Shown: positions 53,215-61,916, counted from the stretch's first letter. The stretch is 64,000 bases of DNA from Clostridium cavendishii DSM 21758 (GCF_900141845.1 NZ_FQZB01000007.1:124001-188000); one strand, 5' to 3'. Numbers and translations are program-made. Notes: generated by a model from the sequence alone, not told the origin.

Positions 53215-53955
53215 ATGAAACTAAAAAAATTATTAACAGCTGTAGTAGTATTTTTTATAGTAGTATCAATGAATATTATTCCAGCTAAAGCAGAAACAGT
53301 TCCTACAGGGGGAAGTACTTGGAATGTTCTAGTATTAGTATTACCAGATACAGCAGTATCAAAATTTAATAATCCAAGACAAGTAACAACAATGCACTAT
53401 AAAGAAATAGAACAAATAAAAGCTATGGCAAAATCTATAAACTCATGGTCAAATGGACAATTAAGGCTTAATGTGGATGTTAAAGTAGACTATGAAGCTG
53501 TAAATAGATTAACATTTGGCAATGCACTAGGATGGACATTAGAGCCAAGGAATATATCAAGTCAAATAGCTAAAAATTCAACTATGAATCAATATGACTC
53601 AATATTAGCTGTATATAGAAGTGCAGATGAAAGTTGTAGTGTTGATTTAAGAACTGGTATGTATATAAGTGGTAGGACAAAATCTGCAAATGGAGCTAGC
53701 TTTGTTTCATTGCCATTAAAGGATGCAAATCATAATCTAGAAGAATTTAATATTGTAAGTCCAGAACAAAAGTTAGTAGCTCCACTACTTGAATCAGTAT
53801 ATAATGATATTAGTAAAAAGCATCCAGAAGTAAAAGATCCAATGTTCTTTAATGAAAATGCAGAAAAGAATGTATCAGATATGAAAACTTATATGTTTAT
53901 AGGGGATAAGACAACTTTAACTCCATATTGGGATGAATTTACAACTGTAAAATAA
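53215..53955 (+). CDS. Secreted protein of unknown function
   Basis: The 246-residue product has a clear signal peptide (MKLKKLLTAVVVFFIVVS, cleavage near AKA at about residue 26). The mature part starts ETVPTGGSTWNVLVLVLPDT and includes MHYKEIEQIKAMAKSINSWSNGQLRLNVDV, reminiscent of the beginning of secreted zinc-metalloprotease or similar exoenzymes that open with a strand and a long helix, but I see no HExxH motif. The family is not recognised. The ATG at 53215 follows AGGGGGTG. It is a single gene with its own terminator. Confidence 0.72.
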   Translation: MKLKKLLTAVVVFFIVVSMNIIPAKAETVPTGGSTWNVLVLVLPDTAVSKFNNPRQVTTMHYKEIEQIKAMAKSINSWSNGQLRLNVDVKVDYEAVNRLTFGNALGWTLEPRNISSQIAKNSTMNQYDSILAVYRSADESCSVDLRTGMYISGRTKSANGASFVSLPLKDANHNLEEFNIVSPEQKLVAPLLESVYNDISKKHPEVKDPMFFNENAEKNVSDMKTYMFIGDKTTLTPYWDEFTTVK

Positions 53956-53997
53956 GCTTATAATATATTCATAGTTATAATATGAAATATCTTATTA

Positions 53998-54027
53998 AAA
54001 CCGCGCTATTTTAAGTGCGGTTTTTTA
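53998..54027 (+). terminator. Terminator after the secreted orphan
   Basis: AAACCGC and GCGGTTT enclose GCTATTTTAAGT, followed by a T-run (TTTTTT). This is one of the few GC-rich stems in the window. Confidence 0.82.
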
Positions 54028-54353
54028 ACGTTTGGGAGCTTATGAATTTGTATAATCTTCACAAGGTAATTCTTATGATTTTGTACTATTTATACAGTTA
54101 TTTGTATTTATTACGTCTGTTTCAGGTATAGTCTTATTTTTGTAATGAGTTATATATAGTAGAAAAACTAAATAAGATATAATATACTAAAATAGTTAGT
54201 AAACTTTATAAGAAGTATATTAGCTATTTTTTTGTTAATAATATAAAGATTAATATTATATATGCAAGAAATATTATCTAGTAATTTAAAAATATATAAA
54301 GTAATATTATAAAAGTAAGTGTATTTATTAATAAAGCATATGAGGAGCGAAAT
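54028..54353. other. Gene-free stretch before comFB
   Basis: About 325 AT-rich bases with no supported gene and no clear hairpin. The right end holds the ribosome site GAGGAG for the ComFB-like gene. Confidence 0.5.
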
Positions 54354-54617
54354 ATGGATAGTATAACAAACTACACAGAAATTATGGTTGAAAATGTGAT
54401 TGATGATATTATTAAAAAATATGATGTGTGTACATGTGAAAAATGTAAATTGGATATAAAGGCGTTATCATTAAATTCACTTCCACCAAGATATTTTGTA
54501 TCAGAAAAAGGCAAAATGTATAAAAAAATAGAGGTGCTTGATAATCAATTAAAAATAGATGTAGTATCAGCAGTAACCAATGCTGCATTAACAATTAAAA
54601 ATAATCCAATACATTAG
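54354..54617 (+). CDS. ComFB-family protein
   Basis: The 87-residue protein has the family pattern NYTEIMVENVIDDII, then the CxxC pair in DVCTCEKCKLDIKALSLNSL and PPRYFVSEKGKMY. ComFB proteins were first named for late competence genes; members have since been reported to bind cyclic dinucleotides. Two c-di-GMP enzymes lie 12-16 kb upstream in this window, so a receptor role is attractive but unproven. The gene is complete, stands alone and has its own terminator. Confidence 0.85.
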   Translation: MDSITNYTEIMVENVIDDIIKKYDVCTCEKCKLDIKALSLNSLPPRYFVSEKGKMYKKIEVLDNQLKIDVVSAVTNAALTIKNNPIH

Positions 54618-54641
54618 ATGTGAATTTTTTATAATATGTTA

Positions 54642-54680
54642 AAATCCCTTCCAAGTCTTATTTGGAAGGGATTGATTAAT
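54642..54680 (+). terminator. Terminator after comFB
   Basis: AATCCCTTCCAA and TTGGAAGGGATT pair perfectly across an 8-base loop; a short T-rich tail follows. Confidence 0.82.
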
Positions 54681-54859
54681 TTTTAAAAGTTTATCCTAGT
54701 GAAAATATAAATATATTTTTAGCATATTTTAATAAAGTAAAAAGTATGTAATAAACGTTTATTCTTATAACATAAAAACGACAATATAACCTCTTAATCA
54801 CCATGATAATACAAGTTACATATAGTAGAGTGTAAAAAGATTAAGAAGGGAGAATATAT

Positions 54860-55474
54860 ATGTTGCTAATTTTATCTGCATTACTTTTTAGTTTATCTTC
54901 TAACTTAGATAATTTGGTTATAGGAATAGCTTATGGAATCAAAAGAATAAAAATAGGGATAATTTCAAATTTCATAATAGCAATAGTGTCAGTTACAGGA
55001 ACATTTATAGCTATGTCACTTGGGACATATATATCAAGGTTTTTACCAAATTATGTGGCTAATGGTTTAGGTGCTGGGATGATTATTATATTAGGAATAT
55101 ATTTTGTTCTTCAAAGTATAGTAAATATGATGAGTAATAATAAATCAAAAGATCTTGCGTTGAAAGATATTAATGATATGGTTGAATATGCTGAGAAATC
55201 GGATTTAGATAAGTCAGGGGATATAAGCGTAAAAGAAGCTTTTTTTGTGGCGTTAGGGTTAACATTTAATAATTTAGGAACAGGGGTAGCAGCAAGTATA
55301 ACAGGAGTTAGTATTCAAATTACAGTTATAGTTACATTCATATTAAGTGTTATTACAATTTTATTTGGTCAAGCACTAGGAAACCATGTTTTAGGCAAGC
55401 TGTTAGGAAAATATGCACCGTTATTATCTGGAGTATTAATAATAATTCTTGGTATTATTGAGTTTGTTAACTAA
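54860..55474 (+). CDS. ytaF: YtaF-like membrane protein (MntP superfamily)
   Basis: The 204-residue protein has six transmembrane helices in two halves, each with the superfamily metal motif: SSNLDNLVIGIAYG in the first half and LGLTFNNLGTGVAAS in the second. These repeats resemble the manganese exporter MntP. The loop between the halves contains SDLDKSGDISVKEA, which looks like an EF-hand calcium loop and is a feature of the YtaF sporulation proteins. The ion carried is not known. The ribosome site GAAGGGAG is good. I saw no manganese riboswitch upstream. Confidence 0.85.
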   Translation: MLLILSALLFSLSSNLDNLVIGIAYGIKRIKIGIISNFIIAIVSVTGTFIAMSLGTYISRFLPNYVANGLGAGMIIILGIYFVLQSIVNMMSNNKSKDLALKDINDMVEYAEKSDLDKSGDISVKEAFFVALGLTFNNLGTGVAASITGVSIQITVIVTFILSVITILFGQALGNHVLGKLLGKYAPLLSGVLIIILGIIEFVN

Positions 55475-55569
55475 TTCAAATAAAGGAAGTAATAGAGAAT
55501 GTTCTACCTAAGTAAAGGTTAAATATTTTTCATATATTTATGGATATAATAAAAGCAGATATAAAAAAC

Positions 55570-55598
55570 AAGCATCAGAAAAAACTGATGCTTATTTA
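55570..55598 (+). terminator. Terminator after the YtaF-like gene
   Basis: AAGCATCAG and CTGATGCTT enclose AAAAAA, followed by ATTTAAATG. It ends roughly 120 bases after the stop codon. Confidence 0.7.
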
Positions 55599-55698
55599 AA
55601 TGTAAAATTATAATTAGAAATTATATTTTAATGTTTATAAAAGTGTTGTTTCTTAATATTTATAAGGTTTATTTTTACATAGAATGAGAGGATAAGAA

Positions 55699-56379
55699 AT
55701 GAACATATTTCAATTTTCTATAAGAGTTATAGTAGCATGCTTTTTGGGAATATTAATAGGTTTTGAAAGACAATATAGACATAGAATGGCAGGTATAAGG
55801 ACTAATGTGCTAGTTTGTGTAGGAGCATGTTTATTCGTTATGTTTTCAACATTAGATAATGGTGCCGATAAGGCAAGAATTGCTGCTCAAGTTGTTTCAG
55901 GTATAGGATTTCTCGGAGGTGGAGTTATTATAAGAGAGGGATTTAATATTAAAGGTTTAAATACTGCCGCCACTTTATGGTGTACTGCTGCTATCGGAGT
56001 TTTACTTAGTGAAGGCTTTATATACGAGGCTATTATAGGAACTTCAATAATATTATTTGTGAATGTTGTATTACTTCCCTTAGAACAAAAAATTTATAAA
56101 GGAAATATCACTGAAATTGAAGGTGAGTCTCACTATGATATAAATGTTCAATGTTTAAATAAAGAGGAACTTCACATAAGAGCATTGTTAATGCATATGG
56201 TCAAAGAAGAAAATATAATGTTAAGTAAACTAGAGAGTAAAAATGTTGAACTAAGTGAAGTAGTAAATATTAGAGCTGAGTTAATAAGTATGGTAAAAAA
56301 AGATACATGTCTTGAGAAAATAGTGAGTAATATAAGTTTGGAAGCTGGAGTAATAGCTATAAGTTGGGGAATAAAATAA
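55699..56379 (+). CDS. MgtC/SapB family membrane protein
   Basis: The 226-residue protein has the MgtC signature: RVIVACFLGILIGFERQYRHRMAGIRTNVLVCVGACL, four or five helices (to about residue 125) and a soluble ACT-like C-terminal domain. MgtC proteins are linked to magnesium limitation and to control of membrane ATP synthase or phosphate uptake in pathogens; the role in clostridia is not known. The start has GAGAGGA. No M-box riboswitch is visible in the 220 bases upstream. Confidence 0.88.
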   Translation: MNIFQFSIRVIVACFLGILIGFERQYRHRMAGIRTNVLVCVGACLFVMFSTLDNGADKARIAAQVVSGIGFLGGGVIIREGFNIKGLNTAATLWCTAAIGVLLSEGFIYEAIIGTSIILFVNVVLLPLEQKIYKGNITEIEGESHYDINVQCLNKEELHIRALLMHMVKEENIMLSKLESKNVELSEVVNIRAELISMVKKDTCLEKIVSNISLEAGVIAISWGIK

Positions 56380-56618
56380 ATTATTTAAAGATTATAAATG
56401 TGAATTATTGAAGCCAATAGAAAAAAATTATTATTTGATACTTTTAGAAATTTATATTTAGAATAGTGAATAATTTATAAAACTCATTGATAAATAAGTT
56501 ATGTAAGAACATAATTGAATTATAATAGTAATTATAAAGTAGTTATATCTAATAGAAATGTTATATTATTTATAAAAAAAATAATGTAGCAAGAATTTAG
56601 AAATGGAGGATGCAAAAT

Positions 56619-57035
56619 ATGTGGGAGATATATGCATTTTTATCAGCTTTGTTTGCTGCATTAACAGCAATTCTTGCTAAGGTAGGAATGAAGGGAGTAG
56701 ACTCTAATTTAGCAACAGCTATTCGTACTATAGTTATAGTAGTTTTGGCATGGGCTATTGTATTTATGTCAGGTAAACATAATGATATTGCAAGTTTGAC
56801 TAAGAAAAATTGGTTGTTTTTAAGTTTATCTGGAATAGCAACAGGTCTTTCGTGGATATTTTATTATAAAGCAATATCACAAGGGAAGGTATCGCAAGTA
56901 TCACTTATAGATAAATCAAGTATTGTACTTACATTATTACTTTCATTTTTTATACTAGGAGAGCAGTTTGATTTAAAAACAGTGATAGCATCAGTATTAA
57001 TAGTTTCAGGTATATTCATAATGATATGGAAATAA
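56619..57035 (+). CDS. Single-domain EamA-type transporter protein
   Basis: The 138-residue protein has five transmembrane helices and one EamA (DMT) repeat, with FSALTAILAKVG-like start and GLSWIFYYKAISQGKVSQVSLIDK. Most EamA exporters have two repeats in one chain, so this one must work as a dimer. The ATG at 56619 is chosen with GGAGG 7 bases upstream; an ATG at 56610 overlaps that site. Substrate is unknown. Confidence 0.85.
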   Translation: MWEIYAFLSALFAALTAILAKVGMKGVDSNLATAIRTIVIVVLAWAIVFMSGKHNDIASLTKKNWLFLSLSGIATGLSWIFYYKAISQGKVSQVSLIDKSSIVLTLLLSFFILGEQFDLKTVIASVLIVSGIFIMIWK

Positions 57036-57076
57036 TTAATTTAAAAATATTTATATAAGTAAGTTAGGAGAGAGTC

Positions 57077-57391
57077 ATGGAAAAAGTAATAGAAAGAATA
57101 AGAAAATTTAGAACAGATAGAGATTGGGACCAATTTCATACACCAGAAAATTTAGCTAAAGCTATAAATATAGAGGCTGGAGAGCTTTTAGAACATTTTC
57201 TTTGGAATAATGATTATGACAAGCAGGAGGTTTCAGATGAGCTTGCAGATGTTTTAGTTTATTGTGTACATATGGCAGATTCATTAGGAGTTAATATTCA
57301 AGAAATTATAATGAATAAAATGGACAAGAATGAAAAGAAATATCCAGTTGAAAAAGCAAGGGGAAATAGTAAAAAGTACACAGAATTATAA
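57077..57391 (+). CDS. MazG-like nucleotide pyrophosphohydrolase
   Basis: The 104-residue all-helical protein has the metal-binding motif of the MazG/RS21-C6 group: EAGELLEHFLW and, 20 residues on, DELADVLVYCVHMAD. Such enzymes hydrolyse NTPs or modified dNTPs to NMP and pyrophosphate, which cleans the nucleotide pool. GGAGAG precedes the start. It is transcribed towards the purine nucleoside phosphorylase gene on the other strand. Confidence 0.88.
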   Translation: MEKVIERIRKFRTDRDWDQFHTPENLAKAINIEAGELLEHFLWNNDYDKQEVSDELADVLVYCVHMADSLGVNIQEIIMNKMDKNEKKYPVEKARGNSKKYTEL

Positions 57392-57592
57392 AGAGTTTTA
57401 AGCTTAATATATATTGTGATTTAAAATCTATTTGTATCTTAATTTACGTATTAAACATAAAGTAAGGGAAATTCCTATTCATTTCATTTATATGGGTAAG
57501 TTCGAATTAACCAAATTAAAATTTGTATTCTTACTTAAGGTACTATTAAATTTAATTTGTAGAAAACATAGTACAGCATATATATTAAAAAA

Positions 57593-57654
57593 TAGCCCAT
57601 ATTAGAAAACTTATTTAGTAATAAAATTTACTAAGAAGTTTATAATATGGGCTA
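57593..57654. terminator. Long bidirectional hairpin between convergent genes
   Basis: TAGCCCATATTA (57593-57604) pairs with TAATATGGGCTA at the right end, and the inside continues with AAACTT/AAGTTT and TTTAGTAA/TTTACTAA, giving a nearly continuous 62-base stem-loop. It serves the MazG-like gene and the leftward phosphorylase gene. Confidence 0.78.
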
Positions 57655-57689
57655 TAAATATATAGTATTTTGTATGAATAACTTTATTA

Positions 57690-58514
57690 TTAGATAGCTT
57701 TAATTATTTCTGCTACCCACTTACATAAATCGTTTGAAATCTTTTCAGCAGTCTTAACAACATTTTCATGAGAATGCTTATTTTTTTGTATTCCAGTAGC
57801 CATATTTGTAATACAAGCTATTCCGAGTACGTCTAAGCCTAAATAGTTAGCAGCTATTGTTTCAGGAACAGTTGACATTCCAACAGCATCAGCTCCTTGA
57901 CCACCTATTGATACGATTTCAGCTGCTGTTTCATAGTAAGGTCCCATAAAGCCTGCATAAATACCTTCTCTGTATTCTACTCCAAGTCCATCGGCTACTT
58001 TTTTAGCTTTATCTATCAAATCTAGTTTGTAAGGCTCAGACATATCTGGGAATCTAACACCAAATCTTTCATCATTAACTCCAATTAAAGGATTAGTTCC
58101 AAATAAATTTATAAAGTCTTTTATAAGCATTAAAGTTCCAGGGTTAAAGCTAGTGTTTATACCACCACAAGCGTTTGTAACTATAAGTTTTTGAATTCCT
58201 AATTGTTTCATAACGTATACTGGGTAAGTTACTTCCTTCATTGTATAACCTTCATAATAGTGGAATCTTCCTTGCATTGCTAATACATGAATACCATTTA
58301 TACTTCCAAAAACTAATCTACCTTCATGACCTTTTACAGTTGATTCTGGAAAGTTAGGAATATCCTTATAGTATATATATTCTTTATCTTCTAATACATC
58401 TACTAAGTTACCTAAACCTGAGCCAAGTATTACAGCGACCTCAGGTTTGAATTTAGTAACCTTATCTTGTATATATTTTGTGGATTCCATTACTTTTTCG
58501 TACATATTAATCAT
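57690..58514 (-). CDS. punA: Purine nucleoside phosphorylase (PNP-I family)
   Basis: The enzyme splits inosine or guanosine with phosphate to the free base and ribose-1-phosphate for purine salvage. The 274-residue protein has the trimeric PNP pattern: VAVILGSGLGNLVD, MQGRFHYYEGYTM, VTNACGGINTSF, FMGPYYETAAEI, GADAVGMSTVPET and the base-binding Asn region CITNMATG. It starts with an excellent GAGGAGG site. It is transcribed divergently from a Crp/Fnr-type regulator, with a perfect palindrome between the two starts. Confidence 0.93.
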   Translation of the reverse strand: MINMYEKVMESTKYIQDKVTKFKPEVAVILGSGLGNLVDVLEDKEYIYYKDIPNFPESTVKGHEGRLVFGSINGIHVLAMQGRFHYYEGYTMKEVTYPVYVMKQLGIQKLIVTNACGGINTSFNPGTLMLIKDFINLFGTNPLIGVNDERFGVRFPDMSEPYKLDLIDKAKKVADGLGVEYREGIYAGFMGPYYETAAEIVSIGGQGADAVGMSTVPETIAANYLGLDVLGIACITNMATGIQKNKHSHENVVKTAEKISNDLCKWVAEIIKAI

Positions 58515-58633
58515 TTATATTACCTCCTCAAGTTTAAGCATATGAAAGAAAATAATAAATCTAAAATTGGATAGCAGATTTATTATTTTTTAAATATGCC
58601 TTATACATAATTTATCACTAATTTCTTGAAAGA

Positions 58634-58655
58634 TACTATGACATATGTCATAGTA
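58634..58655. promoter_or_regulatory. Perfect palindrome, likely Crp/Fnr-type operator
   Basis: The 22 bases read identically on both strands; the inner part is ACTATGACATATGTCATAGT. It lies 120 bases before the PNP start and 79 bases before the Crp/Fnr-type gene. The size and half-site TGACAT fit a dimeric Crp/Fnr protein, most simply the product of the next gene. Confidence 0.65.
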
Positions 58656-58733
58656 AAAGAGAAAATGTTTACTTAAATTATTTAAAAAGTAATTAAGGTT
58701 ATTATTTTTAATAAAAAACAAAGGAGAATACAT

Positions 58734-59420
58734 ATGAAAAAGCTACTTAATAAAAGTTTGATCAAGAAATATATTGAAGAATATGGTATAGAAAAATATT
58801 TTAGTGAAGATATAAATAAGTATATAGAACTTATAGTTTTTAATAAAGGAGAGCACATTTGTAGAGAAGGAGAAGTAGTAGAATATATTTTGTTTTTAGT
58901 AAAAGGGAAAGCTAAGGTTTATTCAACACTTAAGAATGGAAAATCACTTCTTTTATGTTTTTATGATTGTGGAAAAATAGTTGGTGATGTAGAATTTATA
59001 AAATCTGAAGGAGCTAATTGTAATATGCAAGCTATAGAAGAAACCTCATGTTTAGGAATTCCTATGAATAAAGTTAAAGAGGTATTACTTGATGACTCTA
59101 AATTCTTACGATTTATGTGTGATTCTTTAAGTAACAAGTTAAACAGATTATCTAAAAATAGTTCAATTAATTTATTATATCCATTAGAAAATAGAATAGC
59201 TAGTTATATTTTAGCTACGGCGTCAAAGTCCGGAAATGGAAAAATAATATTTGAAGGAAATTTAACTGAGATATCAGAGCTTCTAGGTGCAAGTTATAGA
59301 CATTTGCTGAGAACTTTAAAAGTACTTTGTGATGATGGTTTTATAATCAAGAAAGATAACTGTTATGAGGTCTTGGATTATGATAGTTTAAAAGAACTTG
59401 CTTCTGATTTATACAAATAA
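58734..59420 (+). CDS. Crp/Fnr-family transcription regulator (YeiL-like)
   Basis: The 228-residue protein has a cyclic-nucleotide-type beta barrel (about 20-135; FNKGEHICREGEVVEYILFLVKGKAKV) and a helix-turn-helix at about 190-210 (NLTEISELLGASYRHLLRTLKVL). Conserved cAMP-binding Arg/Ser residues are not present, and it lacks a clear N-terminal Cys cluster for an Fe-S centre; it has about six scattered Cys. It resembles YeiL-type regulators. The adjacent PNP gene and the palindrome suggest it controls itself and purine salvage; the ligand is unknown. Confidence 0.85.
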   Translation: MKKLLNKSLIKKYIEEYGIEKYFSEDINKYIELIVFNKGEHICREGEVVEYILFLVKGKAKVYSTLKNGKSLLLCFYDCGKIVGDVEFIKSEGANCNMQAIEETSCLGIPMNKVKEVLLDDSKFLRFMCDSLSNKLNRLSKNSSINLLYPLENRIASYILATASKSGNGKIIFEGNLTEISELLGASYRHLLRTLKVLCDDGFIIKKDNCYEVLDYDSLKELASDLYK

Positions 59421-59905
59421 TTTAATTGAAAAATTTAGTGTTAAATTTCAGAAGTAAATAATAGAGTATTTATAATGGAAATTAATTATAGAGCAGATAT
59501 AAATAAAAGATGTCTTTGACAGGCATATATATAATTTAAAAAAATAATATTTTTAACGAAAGTATTAATATAGAAAAGGCAGAAGTGGATTATGATGATT
59601 CTTCAAATAAACCTCAAAGAACTATTAATAAGAAAATTAAAGATGTTAACATAAAGGGAAATAACTAATAATAAAACTAATGATAATAGTAAAAACAGTG
59701 ATGGTAATAAGATTATTAATGAGGTAAAAATTGACTTTTTAAAGAGGTGTAACATTAAGAAGCTAAAAATAAAAAGAGTAGCTATAAACTACTTTTTTAT
59801 TTTTGATTATTATATATCTTATGCAACTACAAAAACATCGATTTTAGTCCAATTGTACTACTTAAACGTTCTAAAATATATATATTGTACTTATAATAAT
59901 ATTTT
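59421..59905. other. Gene-poor stretch with a degraded coding remnant
   Basis: An ATG-less frame at 59540-59668 encodes INIEKAEVDYDDSSNK and KIKDVNIKGNN, after which the reading continues in another frame as DNSKNSDGNKIINEVKIDF. This looks like a decayed small gene, but no family is recognised. A short hairpin with T6 (GAGTAG/CTAC, about 59778-59797) ends it. The stretch starts the accessory island. Confidence 0.4.
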
Positions 59906-60484
59906 TCAAAAATCTTTTCTTAAGATTTCTAAAAGTTCAATAGTTTTTTGTGTACATTCTGTGAAATCTATAACTTCAAAGAATTCATTATTTATATTTT
60001 TAGCATAAACAGTTACGTCTTCATTATCAATTTTGGTAAAAACTTCGTATGGAGTTTTATTCTTAACAGTATCTTTAAATAAAAATATTAGAGACATTGC
60101 CCATGTGTCTGATTGAAATTCATGAAATGTCGGTTCAAAAACATGAGCTATAACCATTCCAACTCTATCATCAATTACAGAGGAAATATTATTTTCGAGT
60201 GCAGCATCCATACAGTCTCTACACACATAATCAGGTTCTTCACTACCTGGACAACCATCACATTTCGAATGAATACTACCGATACTAGATGAGCACTCAT
60301 TAACATCAATACCATAAGAATAAATGGTATGATGTTGCTCTTTTTTTACCTCAAACGCATTTTCTTCATGATGAATAATGTCCTTTATCTCTTTAATTAG
60401 TACAAAAAATTCCTTTGCTAATTTGTCACTTTGTTTTGCAGTATAAACTGTTGCATTCTTCCAGTTATCGTTTTCCCAAGCCAT
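59906..60484 (-). CDS. Cysteine-motif protein of unknown function
   Basis: The 193-residue cytosolic protein starts MAWENDNWKNATVYTAKQSD. A central segment has the Cys set NECSSS, SKCDGCPG and YVCRDCMDAA (about residues 68-97), which could bind zinc. The rest is mixed alpha/beta, with HVFEPTFHEFQSDTWAMSLIF. I do not recognise the family. The ATG at 60484 has GGAGGG upstream; an ATG at 60499 overlaps the site. It sits at the edge of a region with toxin and immunity remnants and may be an orphan immunity or accessory gene. Confidence 0.65.
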   Translation of the reverse strand: MAWENDNWKNATVYTAKQSDKLAKEFFVLIKEIKDIIHHEENAFEVKKEQHHTIYSYGIDVNECSSSIGSIHSKCDGCPGSEEPDYVCRDCMDAALENNISSVIDDRVGMVIAHVFEPTFHEFQSDTWAMSLIFLFKDTVKNKTPYEVFTKIDNEDVTVYAKNINNEFFEVIDFTECTQKTIELLEILRKDF

Positions 60485-60571
60485 AATTATGCCCTCCACT
60501 AATGTTAAATATCATTTCGCTGATCTTTTATATAAAGTAATTATGCTTTATTTTACCATATACACTATAAA

Positions 60572-60604
60572 CATTCAAATAGGCTATTTAACTATTTGAA
60601 TGTA
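60572..60604. repeat. Perfect 12-bp inverted repeat upstream of the Cys-motif gene
   Basis: ACATTCAAATAG and CTATTTGAATGT enclose GCTATTTAA. It lies about 90 bases upstream of the leftward gene and could be a terminator of a lost neighbour or an operator. Confidence 0.55.
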
Positions 60605-60883
60605 TTTCCTATTATTTTTTGTCTTGCTTGAATTAATATAATACCTTCTAATAACTTATTTTGGTACTATTTTATATCTTTAATATGTTTCATTGTTATT
60701 TTATATTATGATTTAGAATTACTGTAGCGGTCTAAGTGCTTATTGAACGTCCATTATATAAAACTATTAACTATAATAATACGCTAGTTTCTGAGATAAT
60801 CATTGGAAATACTAGCTTGTAGCAATATAATGTAATAAGAAAACTAGATGAAGTTGTAGACATATCAGGGCGTATGTAAACCT
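60605..60883. other. Gene-free stretch in the accessory island
   Basis: No supported gene. A short inverted repeat GCTAGT/ACTAGC (60783-60812, loop 18) is visible. The right end runs into a toxin-like pseudogene without a start codon. Confidence 0.45.
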
Positions 60884-61161
60884 AATTCAAAAGAAATATT
60901 TTTAGATACTGCGTCTTCTCATGACTCAGCTAGAAAAATATTAATAGATGAACTTGATTCAACAGGTGTTTTTAAGAATGGTTCAAATTCATACTAAGGA
61001 AGATTAAAATCAAGTTATGGATACGAAAAGTAAATAAGAAGACAATCTTTAGATGGAGGTTAGACTTTGGTGAGAGAATTGGAGTACACTATAACATTGA
61101 AGACTTTAGTAAAGGTGAAGAAGCAGTTGCAGTGAAAAAGGTGATTCCAATTGATATATAA
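60884..61161 (+). pseudogene. Remnant of a polymorphic-toxin-like C-terminal domain
   Basis: Two stops and one frame change interrupt an otherwise protein-like sequence: DTASSHDSARKILIDELDST, then GVFKNGSNSY, stop, GRLKSSYGYEK, stop, RRQSLDG, frame change, RWRLDFGERIGVHYNIEDF and SKGEEAVAVKKVIPIDI, then TAA. The end (GVHYNIEDFSKG) resembles C-terminal nuclease domains of bacterial polymorphic toxins. The upstream secretion part is absent. A likely immunity gene follows 54 bases on, as is usual for such cassettes. Toxin family is inferred by resemblance only. Confidence 0.5.
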
Positions 61162-61247
61162 TAATAAGAGTATAACAAAATTATAGATTTATGGAATAAG
61201 TAGAGGTAATAAAATATGAATGAAGAAACGAAAAAAAATATGATGAG

Positions 61248-61670
61248 TTGAAAAAGAAAAATGAAATAACTTCAATTCAAAAGGTATGGGCCAATAATGT
61301 GTTATTACAGGAGTGTATAGAAGCTACAGGAGGAAGAACCTTAAATTATAATTATGGTAACAAGGTAATGGATGAGATACAGGAAAAAATTCCATTTAGA
61401 TTAGGGAGAGTAGATTTCTCTAAATTTAAGTTTAAAACTAATATAAATACAATAGATAGTATTAGTAAATTAATTGAAAACTCTACAGAGATTTATGTAA
61501 TGTGGGATAATGCAAATTTACCATGTTTAAAATCTGAATTAAAAGATATTATTAAATTTATTGATGAGGTTATAGCTGTTAGTTTTGACACATGGATAGT
61601 TTCTTCAGATTATAATACAATAATTGAATTCTACCATGAGGGAGAAATAACGTTAGGCATTTTATCTTAA
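61248..61670 (+). CDS. Likely immunity gene with N-terminal frameshift in a poly-A tract
   Basis: The 140-residue frame opens with TTG and runs KKKNEITSIQKVWANNVLLQ to an acidic end (YNTIIEFYHEGEITLGILS), typical in size and charge for an immunity protein. The natural start is probably ATG 61216, which follows AGAGG at 9 bases. From there the frame reads MNEETKKNMMS and stops; adding one A to the run of eight A at 61231-61238 instead gives MNEETKKKYDELKKKNEITS, joining smoothly. So the gene is broken by one base, or is switched by slippage. Its toxin is likely the pseudogene upstream. Confidence 0.6.
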   Translation: MKKKNEITSIQKVWANNVLLQECIEATGGRTLNYNYGNKVMDEIQEKIPFRLGRVDFSKFKFKTNINTIDSISKLIENSTEIYVMWDNANLPCLKSELKDIIKFIDEVIAVSFDTWIVSSDYNTIIEFYHEGEITLGILS

Positions 61671-61916
61671 ATAAGATGAAAAATTATAGTATATGTCAAT
61701 GCATAAAAATTAATAATAATATACTTTAGTTAAATAAACTAATAGCATAATCTAAATAATAAGGATTTCCTAGCTAATTAACTCTAATGACTTTAGAATG
61801 GTAATTATTAAATATCATTTAATATAGACTTTACATTTGGTGTAATTCTACCACTTAAACACTATTCAAGTTTTCCTAGAATACTAAAAGAGAAAAGTTT
61901 AATAAGCTAAAACTAA

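Noticed and set aside
54681..54859. Manganese (yybP-ykoY) riboswitch before the YtaF-like gene
   Set aside because: The characteristic GGGGAGTA-type core is absent.
59669..59905. Long ATG-less plus-strand frame running into the minus-strand Cys-motif gene
   Set aside because: It crosses a hairpin terminator and then reads antisense to a real gene; only the first part may be a gene remnant.
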